A DNA stretch of 64,000 bases from Clitoria ternatea. Taxonomy: Eukaryota; Streptophyta; Magnoliopsida; Fabales; Fabaceae. The notes under the pieces are model-generated. The model saw only the letters and a list, made by a program, of their open reading frames with translations, was not told the origin of the DNA and did no database searches. Positions 12,701-24,700 of this stretch are shown here, piece by piece. The stretch's first letter is position 1. Each line of letters begins with the position of its first letter. The stretch lies in assembly GCA_037962975.1 (NCBI GenBank), contig CM075673.1, positions 147,270,667 to 147,334,666 on the forward strand. The letters are read 5' to 3'. Made by a program: the position numbers and the translations under genes.

Positions 12701-15700
12701 GAGCATCGCGGCCAACCCTAAAAGTGGACTACGGCGTCGCGGAGCGAATCGCGGACGCTATTTGCTACTATCACGGGGATAAAACACATGAACAAATAAA
12801 CACATATATATGTAGAAAAACATAAAAAACACAGAATACTAAATGAAAAGAAGGTGTCTATAGCCTACCACCGAGTGCTGCCATTCTCCAACTGCTGTCC
12901 AACTGCTGAACCAGAAAAAGGAGGGGAAATATGATGGTTGTAGGAGACCTCTGCTGCAATAGTGATTTGGAGTGTTTAAGGCTGCTGAAAAATAGAAAAA
13001 AAAAAAAAAGGAGGCACGACTGTAGGAGCTGCAGCAGTGGTAGCCGGAGTTACAGAAGTCGCCGGAGAAGCTCGTCGGAGAACGGATATGCAAAACAGTG
13101 AAGGGAGGGAGTAGAAGAAGGAAAGCCTGAAAATAGCAGGGGCTGGGGCTATTTAAGGCTACTGAAAACTGAAAAAGAGAAGACCCACAGCTGTTTCTCT
13201 TGCTGCAGTGGTGGCCGGAGTTGCAGAGCTCGCCGGAGAAGGAGAAGGTCACCAAAAGAAGAAGAAGTTGTTGCAGCCTTGCAGCAAAGAGAAAAAGAGA
13301 GAAATGGGAGAAACGGGAGAAGAAGAGGGAGAGGAAGAAGAAAGTTTAGGTTTTTTGAATTAGGGGAGAAAGGGGGAGAAATTACCCGGATATCCTTAAT
13401 AAAAACAGAAACGGCGCCGTTTTCCCAAGGGCAAAAGGTCGCGGCCGGGATCCACCGCGATCCGGGTGCCCACTATAGCGGAAATAGCGCCGCTATTGGA
13501 TTCTCGCCCGCAATCCCAGCCCGTCGCACAGGGGGGCTGCTCCGCTCCATCGCGCCGCTATAGCGGCCACGATTCCGCTATTTAACTACTATGGTGGGGA
13601 ACCATTGACCATGGTAACAGAAGGTAAGTAACCAGTTGTAGAGATAAAAAGAAGAGAGAGATTCATTACCAGTAATATGGTCGATGGCTCCTGAATCAAG
13701 GACCCAAAGAATTGGAGATGCCAACGAAAGAATTACCCGTGTGTGCAACAGCAGCAGCGGAATCGGACACCTGACGTTCTTCATACCACTTCAGGAAGTC
13801 ATTGTAGGAGGGCATGGAGAAGACGTATCCGGCAGCAACAACGGAGCAGAAGACAGTGCAGGAGGTACAGATGTGTGAGCAACCTAAACAATACGAGGAG
13901 GACGACCATGAAGTTTCCAACGCTTATCAATGGTGTGGCCTAGTTTGTGACAATGATCGCATTGAGGACGTGGTCTGCCCCTTTTTCAAGGTGTACTGTC
14001 GCTGTTGCGTGAAAGCAAAGCTTAAGGATCAAATGGAGGAATAGACGGAGAGCTGAAGAAAGCATGGAGGGAGAGGCAGGACCATGAATGTTGACAAGAA
14101 GGATAGTGGCTAAGGCGCTATCTAGAGTAACCTCCGTGGGACAACCCAAGATCTAATCACGAGTAGAGGAATACTCATCAACAAGGCCATATAAGGCAAG
14201 CGACATAATTAATTTCTTATGGTTCTCAAGTTCAGCCTTGGGAGGAAGCATCTCATTGAGTTCACACAAAAGACTAGTCACCCTACCCGCATAAGCAGAT
14301 AGGGATCCCTTACACTGGCGAGAACCAAAGATGGTCATGAGGTTTTCACCAATCTAGTAGAGTCATCGAATATTGTTGGTGAAAAGTTGCTTGGCATGGT
14401 CCCAAACCCCTTTGCAGGATTTTTGACCACAGAAACAATCATGATAGGATGGGGCAAAGGTGTTCCTCATAATGTCAAATAGTTGAGCATCAATTTTCTT
14501 CCACCGAGTGCGTTCGGTTTTTGGGACATCGGTTTCCAACTATGTAAGATGGTTCTCATAGCCTAACCCAATACGCCAAATTTCAATGTTAGAAGTCCAA
14601 TAGGAATAGTTGTGATCATCCAACAACTCAGAAGAGAGGAGGGCAATGAGGGAGTGTCCTGAAATCAACATATCTGGCTTAGTGTCACCGGGAGCAGCCA
14701 TGGGTATGCTGGAGGAGAGAGAAAATCAGGGGCAGCAGGCAGAGAAGAAAGAAGACGAGCTACCAAAGGAAAAAGTAGTTGGGAAGAGAAACACGACCAA
14801 AAAATATATGGGGGATCGAAAACCTAGAGGAGAAACACAGGTTTTGAAAAAAAAAATTCATCTGTGAGCAATGAGCCCACTAGGTAAACACGAATTAGGG
14901 TTGCCTCTCGTTAGGCTCTGATACCATGTTGAGAGAGTTAGAAAACGAGAGAGCACATATGAATTCTGTATGTTTTGGATCACAACGGAGCTATTGTCTT
15001 TATAGGAGATCATGATTACAGATAAGATAATACAAATATCTAACAAGATAAAAAAAATAAACTAATCTAATCTAATTAATTAAAGATAACTCTATCTTTA
15101 ATTTTAACAAATATAATGTCCAAGCTTAGGGTTGGTGATGCTTGAGCTTTTCACCCTACCTAAGCTTAAGGGGGGTATTCTATACCGTGGGCATGCCCAC
15201 ACTAGAACGTTTCTCTGAATTTGCTGTTAAGCCGTTAGTTACTCTTAACTAAGTGCAGTTTAGTTTTAGCTCTAGCTGTCAGTTAGTTATAACTGACCAT
15301 AGAAGGATGACTTCCCTTGTACTTTTCCCTAATCCTATAAATAGGATTTCTCATGTGTAATTCCTCACTTGTTAAAAATCAAATAGTCAGATTTTGTATC
15401 TAGAATTCTCTCTTCTCTATCTAATTCTCTTGATTGTTATTACGATTAATGCAGATTCCTGGAACTTGTCTTTAATTTAACACTTCAAAATACAGAAAAT
15501 TACAATAGTATAAATCTTGGAATTTATTATCTCTGCCAACAGTCACCAGTTTCAATAAAATTTTTACATATTTGAATCTTCATGTACTTGATTTGGATAA
15601 GGATCACAAACACATCAATTAGGGGTTTCTATTATTTGATCTTTATGGCATAGAACTTATATTTGTTTTCATGAATAAATTTTCTTAAATATTAATGTCA

Positions 15701-18700
15701 ATACATTTTCATTTTTAGTTAAATCTTGGTAACTTTTATGTGTTTGGCACTTTGATGGCACCATAGTCTAGAACAAGGTATATTCTTTAACAATATTAAT
15801 CGCTGTTATATACAGCAGAGTAACTAGCCCAGCTCCAATTTTGAAGCCGCATAATTCATAAATTCACAATTGATCTTAATTTGTGATAACCTACGTTGAC
15901 ATCAAGTTGAAAGATCATGTTATGAAGGGACAACTTTAAATTTGAGTTGCATCCAACCAACTTCCAGACTGGATAAATAATATCAAGAACTAGCAAGCTA
16001 GCTGCAACAGCAGAAACGAGGATAATTGTCATTCTTGCCTCTACATTTAGGCATTGAAACATGCCAAGCCTGTTTATTATCTCATTTGCCTCTGGACTCT
16101 TCCTTTGAGTAATGGGTGATATCAAGGAAAGAATATTCATGATAATTGTATACAAGGTAAAGCTAACATTTATTAACTTCACAAAATCTTCTCTGTTCTA
16201 TTCAGAAAAAAAAATTAGGATAGCTATATGTGTGATTTTCATTTTGAACTTAAAGCAAGTTAAAGTTACAAACAACTATTGAACATGTTCTATTGGCATA
16301 CTCCTAAAAAGTTCTTGGTCACAAGAAAGGATTGTGTATTACCTCTATCATCAATATTGCGCTATCTGTGCCAGCCAGCAAGAGGTCCAACTCAGACTTT
16401 TCCATTTCTTCAGTTGTAGGATTTACTATATACTTGTCACCAACAAGACCAACACGAACTCCAGCAACTGCTTTTGACATCGGTACTTCTGAAAGTGCTC
16501 TGTGAAAATTAAATTATGAAGTTGGATAGTTATCCCCAGATAACTTATAGGGATGTGTAGATAAGCATAATGCATGTGACAAAATATATAGACCTAACTC
16601 AATGACTTTGTGTGATTGGGTGATCATGAATATGTACTTTATTTTCACATCTTTAATACGGATACCTGATGATAACCTTAGGAAAACCACACCACAAAGC
16701 TAGTTATTATAGTTGGAGAGCTCAATGCCTTGTAAAGCTCACACTAGAATTCCACACTTCTAAATTTCTAATGTGGGACTCAAGTCTCATACCTAGCTAA
16801 AGGATCCTAACATCTCACAACATTCCGCAACACTGATGCCCACATGGGCAAGCTGTGTACTAGCCCCTTTAACCAGTCATGAGCAAACACTACAATGTCG
16901 ATGTCACCACTCATGCCGCTTGTTTGCAACAAAGAGATAGGTGAAAAACCTTGATACCATTTGATAAGAGCTTTGAGAAAACCACACCACAAAAGCTAGC
17001 TAGTGTAGATAGAGAGCCCAAGATCTTATAAACCCGACACTAGATCTCATACTTCCAATATGGGACTCAAGTCTCATACCTTGCAATCGAATCCTAACAA
17101 TATCTCATCATCACATTCTCCTTTATGCTTGCATTTCTTTTCTTTTTTTATTGAATTATTGTCAATTTTATGTTTTGGTAAACAAAGGTTATAGTGAGAG
17201 GGGTTTCTATATCTTGAATTTAGAAATTGGGACCTAACTCAACTCTAAAAGTTAACACATAGAATGAGGATTACTCTCCCTTTATATACTTATAATTGGT
17301 CATATCTCTAGACAACATGGGGCTTTCAACTAGGGATGTCAATGCGGGTTCTCCGCCCTGCCCCGCCATCAACCCTCCAAAATACGGGGCGAGACGGGTT
17401 TAACCTCCTACCGGAGGCGGGTTGAAATTTCTGGCTCATCCCATTTTGATGGCAGGGTGGGGCGGGTTAGCCCGCCAACCTTTAAAAACTTAAAATTATT
17501 TTTAGTATTTAAAAAAAGTTTTTAATGAAAGATTGGTTAATGGTTGGTCCTCTTAAAAATATAAACTAATAAAAATCAATTAACTTTTTATTTTAATAAA
17601 AAAGCCAATTAAATTAAAAAAACAAAGTAGTATACAATTAAAATAAAAAACTTGAATATAATTATATTAATAATCCTAACTCAAACACTAATCAAAGTGA
17701 TATGCTATAAAAAAACTAGAAAATTTTTTATAAGATATTATTAAAATTATATTATTATCTTTTAAAATAAAATATCATATAACCTGTCGGGTCAACCTGC
17801 CCCATCCCGCCAAAAACCCGTAAAAATGCGGAGCAGGGCGGACCAATTTTGAACCCACCACGGTATAAATTTGGTCAACTCACTCTGCCCCGTTTTAGGC
17901 TGGTTGGCGGGCCAACCCGCGCGGGCTCGATCCCCTTTAACATCCCTACTTTCAACATACCCCTCATGATCAAGAATGGAGCGTAGACAAATACGGATGG
18001 CCCGTGGGACTTATAGAACACCTCCACGCTCAGAAATGGAATGTGGGTAGCCCAATAACGAATCTAGAATAGGCTCTCATACCATCTTGATTTTGGATAT
18101 TAGGCCTAACTCAATCCTAAAGCTAGCTCATAAGATAAGCATTATTGTCACCTTAAATACCTCTAATGGGTCATATCTCTAGACAATATGGAACTTTCAA
18201 CAATATATATATATATATATAATAGGGGAAAATAGCATTGTGCAGGGGGTCTTAATGTCCTTCAGTTAGCAGCAAATGAAATGACCAACTTACACTGCTA
18301 TACCAGCTGCAGTAACAGCCAAAGAGTCAGGGAAGTGCAATCCATCATAGCTCAAAACCTAAAAGCATAAATTTACAGTAGACAATAATATGTGAATATG
18401 CACAAGGTACACTACAGTCATTTTAATGCATAAAATAAATTGAAAAAAAAAACATAAAATATCAATCATTTCTTTCAGTAGAGCAGACAAATGAAATAAA
18501 CATTGTTAAGTTGTTAACTGACAAAGAACACAGCAGCGGATGTTGGTCCTGCTAATCTCTCTAATCGCCGGGGAAGCTTACAGCTATGGCATTTTCAACA
18601 GAAACTTGTATATTTAAAGCACTAGCCAATACCTTATTTCCATTTTCAACTATTTCCTAATATCTACATTGAAACCCAAATTTAATAAATAATAATAATA

Positions 18701-21700
18701 ACATCTTTCCAACTATCTACTATTCCTCTATCAGTAGATAGTTGTCAATTTGTCATGTTATGTTTTTCACATATTGTCAATTTGTCATATAATTGTTGGA
18801 CATTTTTTAAACAGCAGTTCAATCCTAATTCACCAAATTTGAAACGCCAATGCATAAAGCAAAGTCCGTATACTAAAAAACACTTAGGAGAAAGACCAAC
18901 AGAAGTAAACACTAACAGTAAACTTTTAACAAGTGAAATAATAGGGAGCATACCCAAGATAATATTTGAGTTTCATGATAGAAGCCCTTAGGCATTGTAG
19001 GACGTAGAGGCCTATCAATCAATCTACAAATAAGAACCTGCAAGAAAAAAACGATAACCGTGAATTAAGGAAGAGAAACAAAACTAAAAACTTTTACAGA
19101 TAGCAAATATTTACTTGAATAACATTTCTATTGTCCACCAAAAACATAAAGTTCATCCAACTTGCATATAAGAACAAGAAGCCAAATCATAATTAAATTT
19201 GAATTGATAAAATCCTTGTAAGTTCTGCAATTGGCTTTTCAGATTCATAACATCAAGCCAAAAAGAAATTCAATCATGTCCTCCAGATTTTACACAGGGA
19301 AAACATGCTTGGCAGGATCAAGTTGGACTCCGATATGCCTCTCAAACATATTTCCTTGTTTGAATTTGCAAGTACCAAGAAAGTTCAATGGGAATCGGAA
19401 ATATTAGAAGGCCAGTTCAATACAACACAGGTACATACCACAGGGGGGCCAGGGCAACTACATTTCAATTTATTTGAAGTTTTAAACATGGCCCCATTCA
19501 ACAACATAAGCTTAAAAGATAGACAATCCAATTCATAAGAGATTAACTAATTATTATGGTTTAATTTCTGAGTATCTAACACAAAGAGACATTCAGAGAA
19601 TTAAATCATGTGGTTAACTCGTTAACACCAAGTAAGTATAACAACAAAAGAGTGTGGTGGACTGGTGGGGGATATCGTAATCTGATGTGAGTGATATCAT
19701 AGAGAGAAAGAGAGTAAAAGAGAGAATACGATGAAATGATTTCGGTATATTGAGTCAATTAACAATACAAGGAATACCATTTATATGGGTTGCTGAGTTA
19801 CACATCAGCATAACAAACTCATGATGAGTTTGTAACAGAATTGGTTTTAAGCTACCCACCAGCTTATCACACTGATAAGTTACCACGGAGCTATCAGTGT
19901 ACTACTGCATCAGGGGATCACACTAGTTAGTGCAATAAATTATGGGGTTTTAGCTCTAGAGGGAGAGAAATATATGAAAGATAAATTAATATTGGAAGAA
20001 TTACAATATGTTGATGTGTACATAAAACCTAGATGACTATTCCCTGTTTATACTAATTATCATATTATACAATTGGGGAAATAAATCATAATAATAAATA
20101 AAAATATGATAACTAATCCTAAGAGATATGTAGAAATAAGAAAATTATCCTAGATGATAATTTCCTACTCTCCACATTTCACATTTCACATCCTAGATAA
20201 TAATCTGTCTCATTGGTTAGGAACAAGGCTAGGCTTGTGAAGATCCTCTCTTAGGAATGAGTTAAGTTTCATTTCATCTATTTTCTAATATTGTATTAGA
20301 GTTTATCCGGTCTTAATTGTGGGTCACCCGCATATGTCCAAATATGGACGTGATGTCCCACATTGATTAAAAATATGGTCTTTATACTCCTCATAATGCT
20401 TGAGGTAATCCTCTACTCTTTGGCAAACTTTAGGGGGTGATTTAGGCTTGATATATGTCAGAATATTGTAAATATAGCAATATGTAATTAGAATTGATTA
20501 GGATTGATTGTACATGATTGTATTAATTGAGTTGGTCTTGAGGCTTTACCAAAGACACCAGCATGGCTTTGCATCTTACTTAGAATTATTAGTCTAACCC
20601 AGGTGCGAGGCTTTCCAGAGAAATTATCTCCATCCCACAACTTTACTGAAAGTATCAACTAGCCCCACAATAGTCCTAAATAAACATCCTAATCTCAAAT
20701 TATATTGTTTGATTTCTTTTATTTAAAGGGTTTAATTGTAACAAGCTTAATATTTAATAAGCTTTAGCTTGAGGAGGAGTGATACAATATATGAAAGTAT
20801 CCAAAAAAATATCTTATTGTATCTTAGAATTAGTTAGATATTTAGATATCATATTTCTTCTTATTATCATGATATAGGATTCCTAATTAGTATAAATAAG
20901 GGACCACATTTATGAATATATTGAAGATGTCACTACATTCTGCTACATGCATACTCTTTCTCTTTCTCTTTCTCTTTCTCTCTTGATGCCTAAAACCCCA
21001 TAATGTCTGTAGCTAACAAGTCAAAATTTGTTGAAATCTAAGATGTGAGATCAGGAGCAAGAAATAATCAACTGACACCAAAAGTTCTTGAAAATCCATA
21101 ATTTATGATGTTAAGAGTAGTACCTCATGATCCTTTGCCTTTCCTTCTCGTTTAAAAAAACCTCCACTGAAACCAAGGTAAATTAAAGCATTAAATACCA
21201 AAAAAAAAACTCTATGCAACAAGTAAAATGGAGTCAAGAAACAGAAATGTATTTACATCATACCTAGTGCGACCAGCTGCTGAAAAACGCTCTTGATAAT
21301 TAACAGAAAGAGGGAAAAAGTCAGATGGTTCACTAGGAACATCATCCAAGCAAACAGTCGTGTACACAATCTGCAATAAGAAAAACAATTGCATGAATTT
21401 CTGAAAGAATAAAAGTTGAGTTCTTCATGCGTAAGTTAATGATTGTTTCCATCCTAAAAATGTAAAATTTCATGTTTTCTTTCAATATATAAAATGTTAG
21501 CTAAAGGCCGGTAACCATTGATGTCGAATTGTGGTAACTGGTAAGTGTCAAATGCATCTTCACTCTTCATAAGAATTCCTTCCCAATAAGGTATTGAGTT
21601 ATTCAATGTACAAATAATATATTTGCACAATATACATTGTTTGAAAAAAAAAAAGGACCCCCCCCCCCCTTTTCCAAACATTATTTTGAACCCAAAAAGC

Positions 21701-24700
21701 AAATTTTCTATTAAGTGCTTTTTTTTGCCATAGAAGAGACATTTTAGAAGGATATGAAGCATGACTCAAGAGTTAGCAATCAAATTTCTTTTATTTTTAA
21801 GCACAAATTTGATCCATGTTTACAATCATAAATTAACTAATACACGTAAGAAATATGAGAACTTACAGTCTCTCCATCCGTAACTGTAACAGAGCCACTT
21901 GCTTGTCTTCCCATATGACCAGTCTCAACCAAAATCTGTAGAAGGCCACAGAACCTAATATGTAAATCAAACTATTACCCAAAGCATTTCTTTTACTCTA
22001 CAAATATATTTTTAGAAAATTGCCAAAACCCCCTACCCAGTACATCAATAATGCAAAACAAAGATATTAAGATTGCCACAGAAGGCCACAGAACCTAATA
22101 TGTAAATCAAACTATTACCGAATGCTTTTCTTTTACTCTACAAATATATTTTTATAAAATTGCCAAAACCCCCTCCCCAGGTACATCAATAATGCAAAAA
22201 AACAAAAATATTAAGCTGTCATTTGGAAGTTGGAACAAAAACATCTCTCCTAAGGGCATAAAATCTAGCAAATAAATTGAAGCAAACTTCACTACAGCCA
22301 GCAATAGAAAAATAAAAATTTAAACCGTTCCATTTCCACATTTATTTAACTAGAAATCTTTAAAAAAAGTGTTGTCAAATTAAAAAAAAAGGATTATTTC
22401 AATTATTTGATTCTAGTTTCTGAAGAAATGGAAGTTTGAAAAAAAAAACATAATAAAGATGACAAAGAACTTCAGAGAAGGGAAGAGCCCCATCCAAATA
22501 TCCTATCAAATTACAGGGAGGAAATATTACCCACTTCAGAAAATTAAAGCCTGCAGGAGGCATAGTCACTTCCATATACCCAAGTGTGTTGCATTGCAAT
22601 AGACACCACCTAGTTAGAAACCAAAAATTAGGGATGATCACAGGTTGGGTTGGCCTTAGGCAAAAAAAAAAACCAAACTGATTAAACGTAATCAGATTGG
22701 GTTGAGAAAATTCTCTTTTATTAGCTAAAATCATACTAGTTAATCTCAAATAGCGGAGTAGAGCGGCCGCCCTTAAAACTAGGATAGTGGGATAGCGGAA
22801 AGCAGGATTACCGCTATTTTGATGAACCTATATAAACATTTTCTACACACTTATATGCTAAAAAATTTCACAAAAAAATACCAAAAATTATATTAAAAAA
22901 TCTTAAATTTGGGTATTGGGCCTAATTCAATCCTAAAAGCTAGCTCATAAGATGAGGCTTATATACTTTGATTGGCCATATCTCTAGTCAATGTGAGACT
23001 TTCAACACACCCCCTCACGTTCAGGAATGGAACGTGGATGAATACAAGTGACCCACAGTACTTATTAACACACCCCTTCACACTCAAGAATGGAGATGAA
23101 TACGGGCGGCCACTAGGACTTATTAACACACCCTTTCATGCTCAGGAATGGAATGTGGATGAATACAGATGGCCCGTGGGACTTATAAAATACCTTTACA
23201 CTCAGGATTGGAGCGTGGACAATATAGATGACCCAACAACAGATCTAGAATAGACTCTGATACCATCTTAAATTTGGGTATTGGGTCTAACTCAATCCTA
23301 AAAGCTAGCTCATAGGATGAGGCTTATATACTTTTGATTGGCCATATCTCTAATCAATGTGGGACTTTCAACACACCCCTTCACGTTCAGGAATGGAGCG
23401 TGGATGAATACGGGTGACCCACAGTACTTTTTAACACACCCCTTCACACACAAGAATGGAGTGCGGATGAATACGGGCAGCCAGTGGGACTTATTAACAA
23501 AAACCATAGTACCATACTCATAAATCGTAATAATATTCTTGACAAACATAAAACATCACAGTCATATAACATGGCATAAAATTAAAATACTAAAAAGTTC
23601 ACACAAAGTCACAAAGATAAACAAACACATGAAATTTCAACTTCCAAGACAATTAAACAAGGCAACTAGATAACAAACTTCACATGTCCAGGAAGCGGTG
23701 AGGGCCTAAGCCTAACATTGGCAGCATTCCCTTCAACGGCTCTTGCGGTATTTTCAGCCATTGCAGATCGGAGAAGAAGATTTAAGTTGATTGGTAAAAA
23801 AAAAAAAAGAAGAGAAGAAATGAAACAGAAGCTGCAAAACAATCTCTTGTTTTGAAGGTGACCAGAGAAATCGCCGGAGAAGACAACCAGGTTCGCCGGA
23901 GAAGACAACCAGCCAACCAGGTTTGTTAGAGAAGGGTGAGGGTGGTCAGAAATGGAAGGGTTTCGTCAAAAATGGAAAGACTTTGCTCAAAAATGGATGG
24001 GTTTTGCTGGAAATGGGTGGGGCAACGCCGGAAACAAGGTGGGTGTCGTTGGAAATGGGTGGGGTGCCAAAAACAGGGTGGGTGACGTCAGAAACTGGGT
24101 GGGTGTCACCATAAATGGGTGGGTGCACTGGCTGAAATGAGATGAAATGAGAAAGGGTGGCTGTTGTAATGGAGTTATGAAGTAGGATTTCAAAATGAGA
24201 GATGACTACTCTAAAAACCAAAAATACCCTTAAAAAATGGAATTAGAAAAGGGCATTTCAAGGAAAAGGCAATAGCGGGCTATCTGGGCCATTATTTACC
24301 GCTCCGCTACACCACAAATAGCGCCGCTATTCACACTATTTTTTGCATCTCGTTATCAGTCTGCTATCGCCGCTATGCGCTACGCTCCGCCACTATAGCG
24401 TCCACTATTGACAAGTATGGCTAAAAAGAAAAAATTAGGATAGAAAATGAAAAGATCAAGCTCCTTACAAGTAAAGGCCAGAACAAAAATGCAGAAGAAG
24501 ACAAGATAACAAAGGAGATTCTGTAGCAAAAAAGAATATTCCAGCCATCCTGAAGCTTTCTACCTTACTCAATTCTACGTATCTCCCCGTGGTCCTTTCT
24601 CTTAACCAAATCCATCCTCCTCCACACTCATTGCAACAAAGGCAAGATTGCAAGTTTATCAGACCAAACGCAAGCTAACAGATACTCATTGGTTAGTTTG

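Larger units (their letters stand above)
6745..15109 (-). mobile_element. Ty1/copia element A, split by element B
   Basis: Minus orientation inside D. 5' LTR 14927-15109 (TGTTAAAATTAAAGATAG... on the minus strand), primer site 14915-14926, Gag 13785-14701, protease 13595-13784, an hAT insertion (12676-13594), integrase-RT linker and RNase H (11990-12692), purine tract 11890-11902 and 3' LTR 11872-11889 plus 6745-6883. Most of integrase and RT is missing. Element B sits inside the 3' LTR with a CTATC duplication. Confidence 0.88.
5325..15442 (+). mobile_element. Ty1/copia element D in intron 7, host of elements A and B
   Basis: The 5' LTR is at about 5328-5551 and the 3' LTR at about 15176-15442. 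Both share ATGCCCACA, TCAGTTATAACT-like sequence, CCTATAAATAGGATTTCTC and TCTTGATTGTTATTA ends. A degenerate primer site (TGGCATCA) follows the 5' LTR, and a purine tract (AAGGGGGG) precedes the 3' LTR. Gag starts at 5579 (MDPQLYPPPPSPPH) and continues past a solo TRIM LTR to about 6410, with stops. The pol part is essentially missing. The space is filled by element A and an acidic transposase-like tail. Flanks CGACT and CGATT could be a worn target duplication. Confidence 0.8.
22757..24420 (-). mobile_element. hAT-like derivative in intron 1
   Basis: GC-rich ends with AGCGG/CGCTAT motifs: GGATAGTGGGATAGCGG at about 22779-22796 and CGCTATGCGC...CACTATAGCGTCCACTATT up to 24420 (CAAGTATGG). It carries a possible transposase first exon (23666-23762) and a GGAAATGGGTGGGG-type degenerate tandem (23940-24125). 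A TRIM has inserted in it. The exact left end and target duplication are not resolved. Confidence 0.6.

Noticed and set aside
13279..13563. 94-codon frame in GC-rich DNA
   Set aside because: It lies in the hAT-like element, has no domain and is composed of GAGAAG-type simple sequence.
21658..21669. Run of about 12 C as a regulatory G-quadruplex
   Set aside because: A single homopolymer run in an intron; no further G-tracts nearby.
23910..24221. Overlapping open frames on both strands near 24.0 kb
   Set aside because: They are readings of a degenerate GGAAATGGGTGGGG tandem in an hAT derivative.
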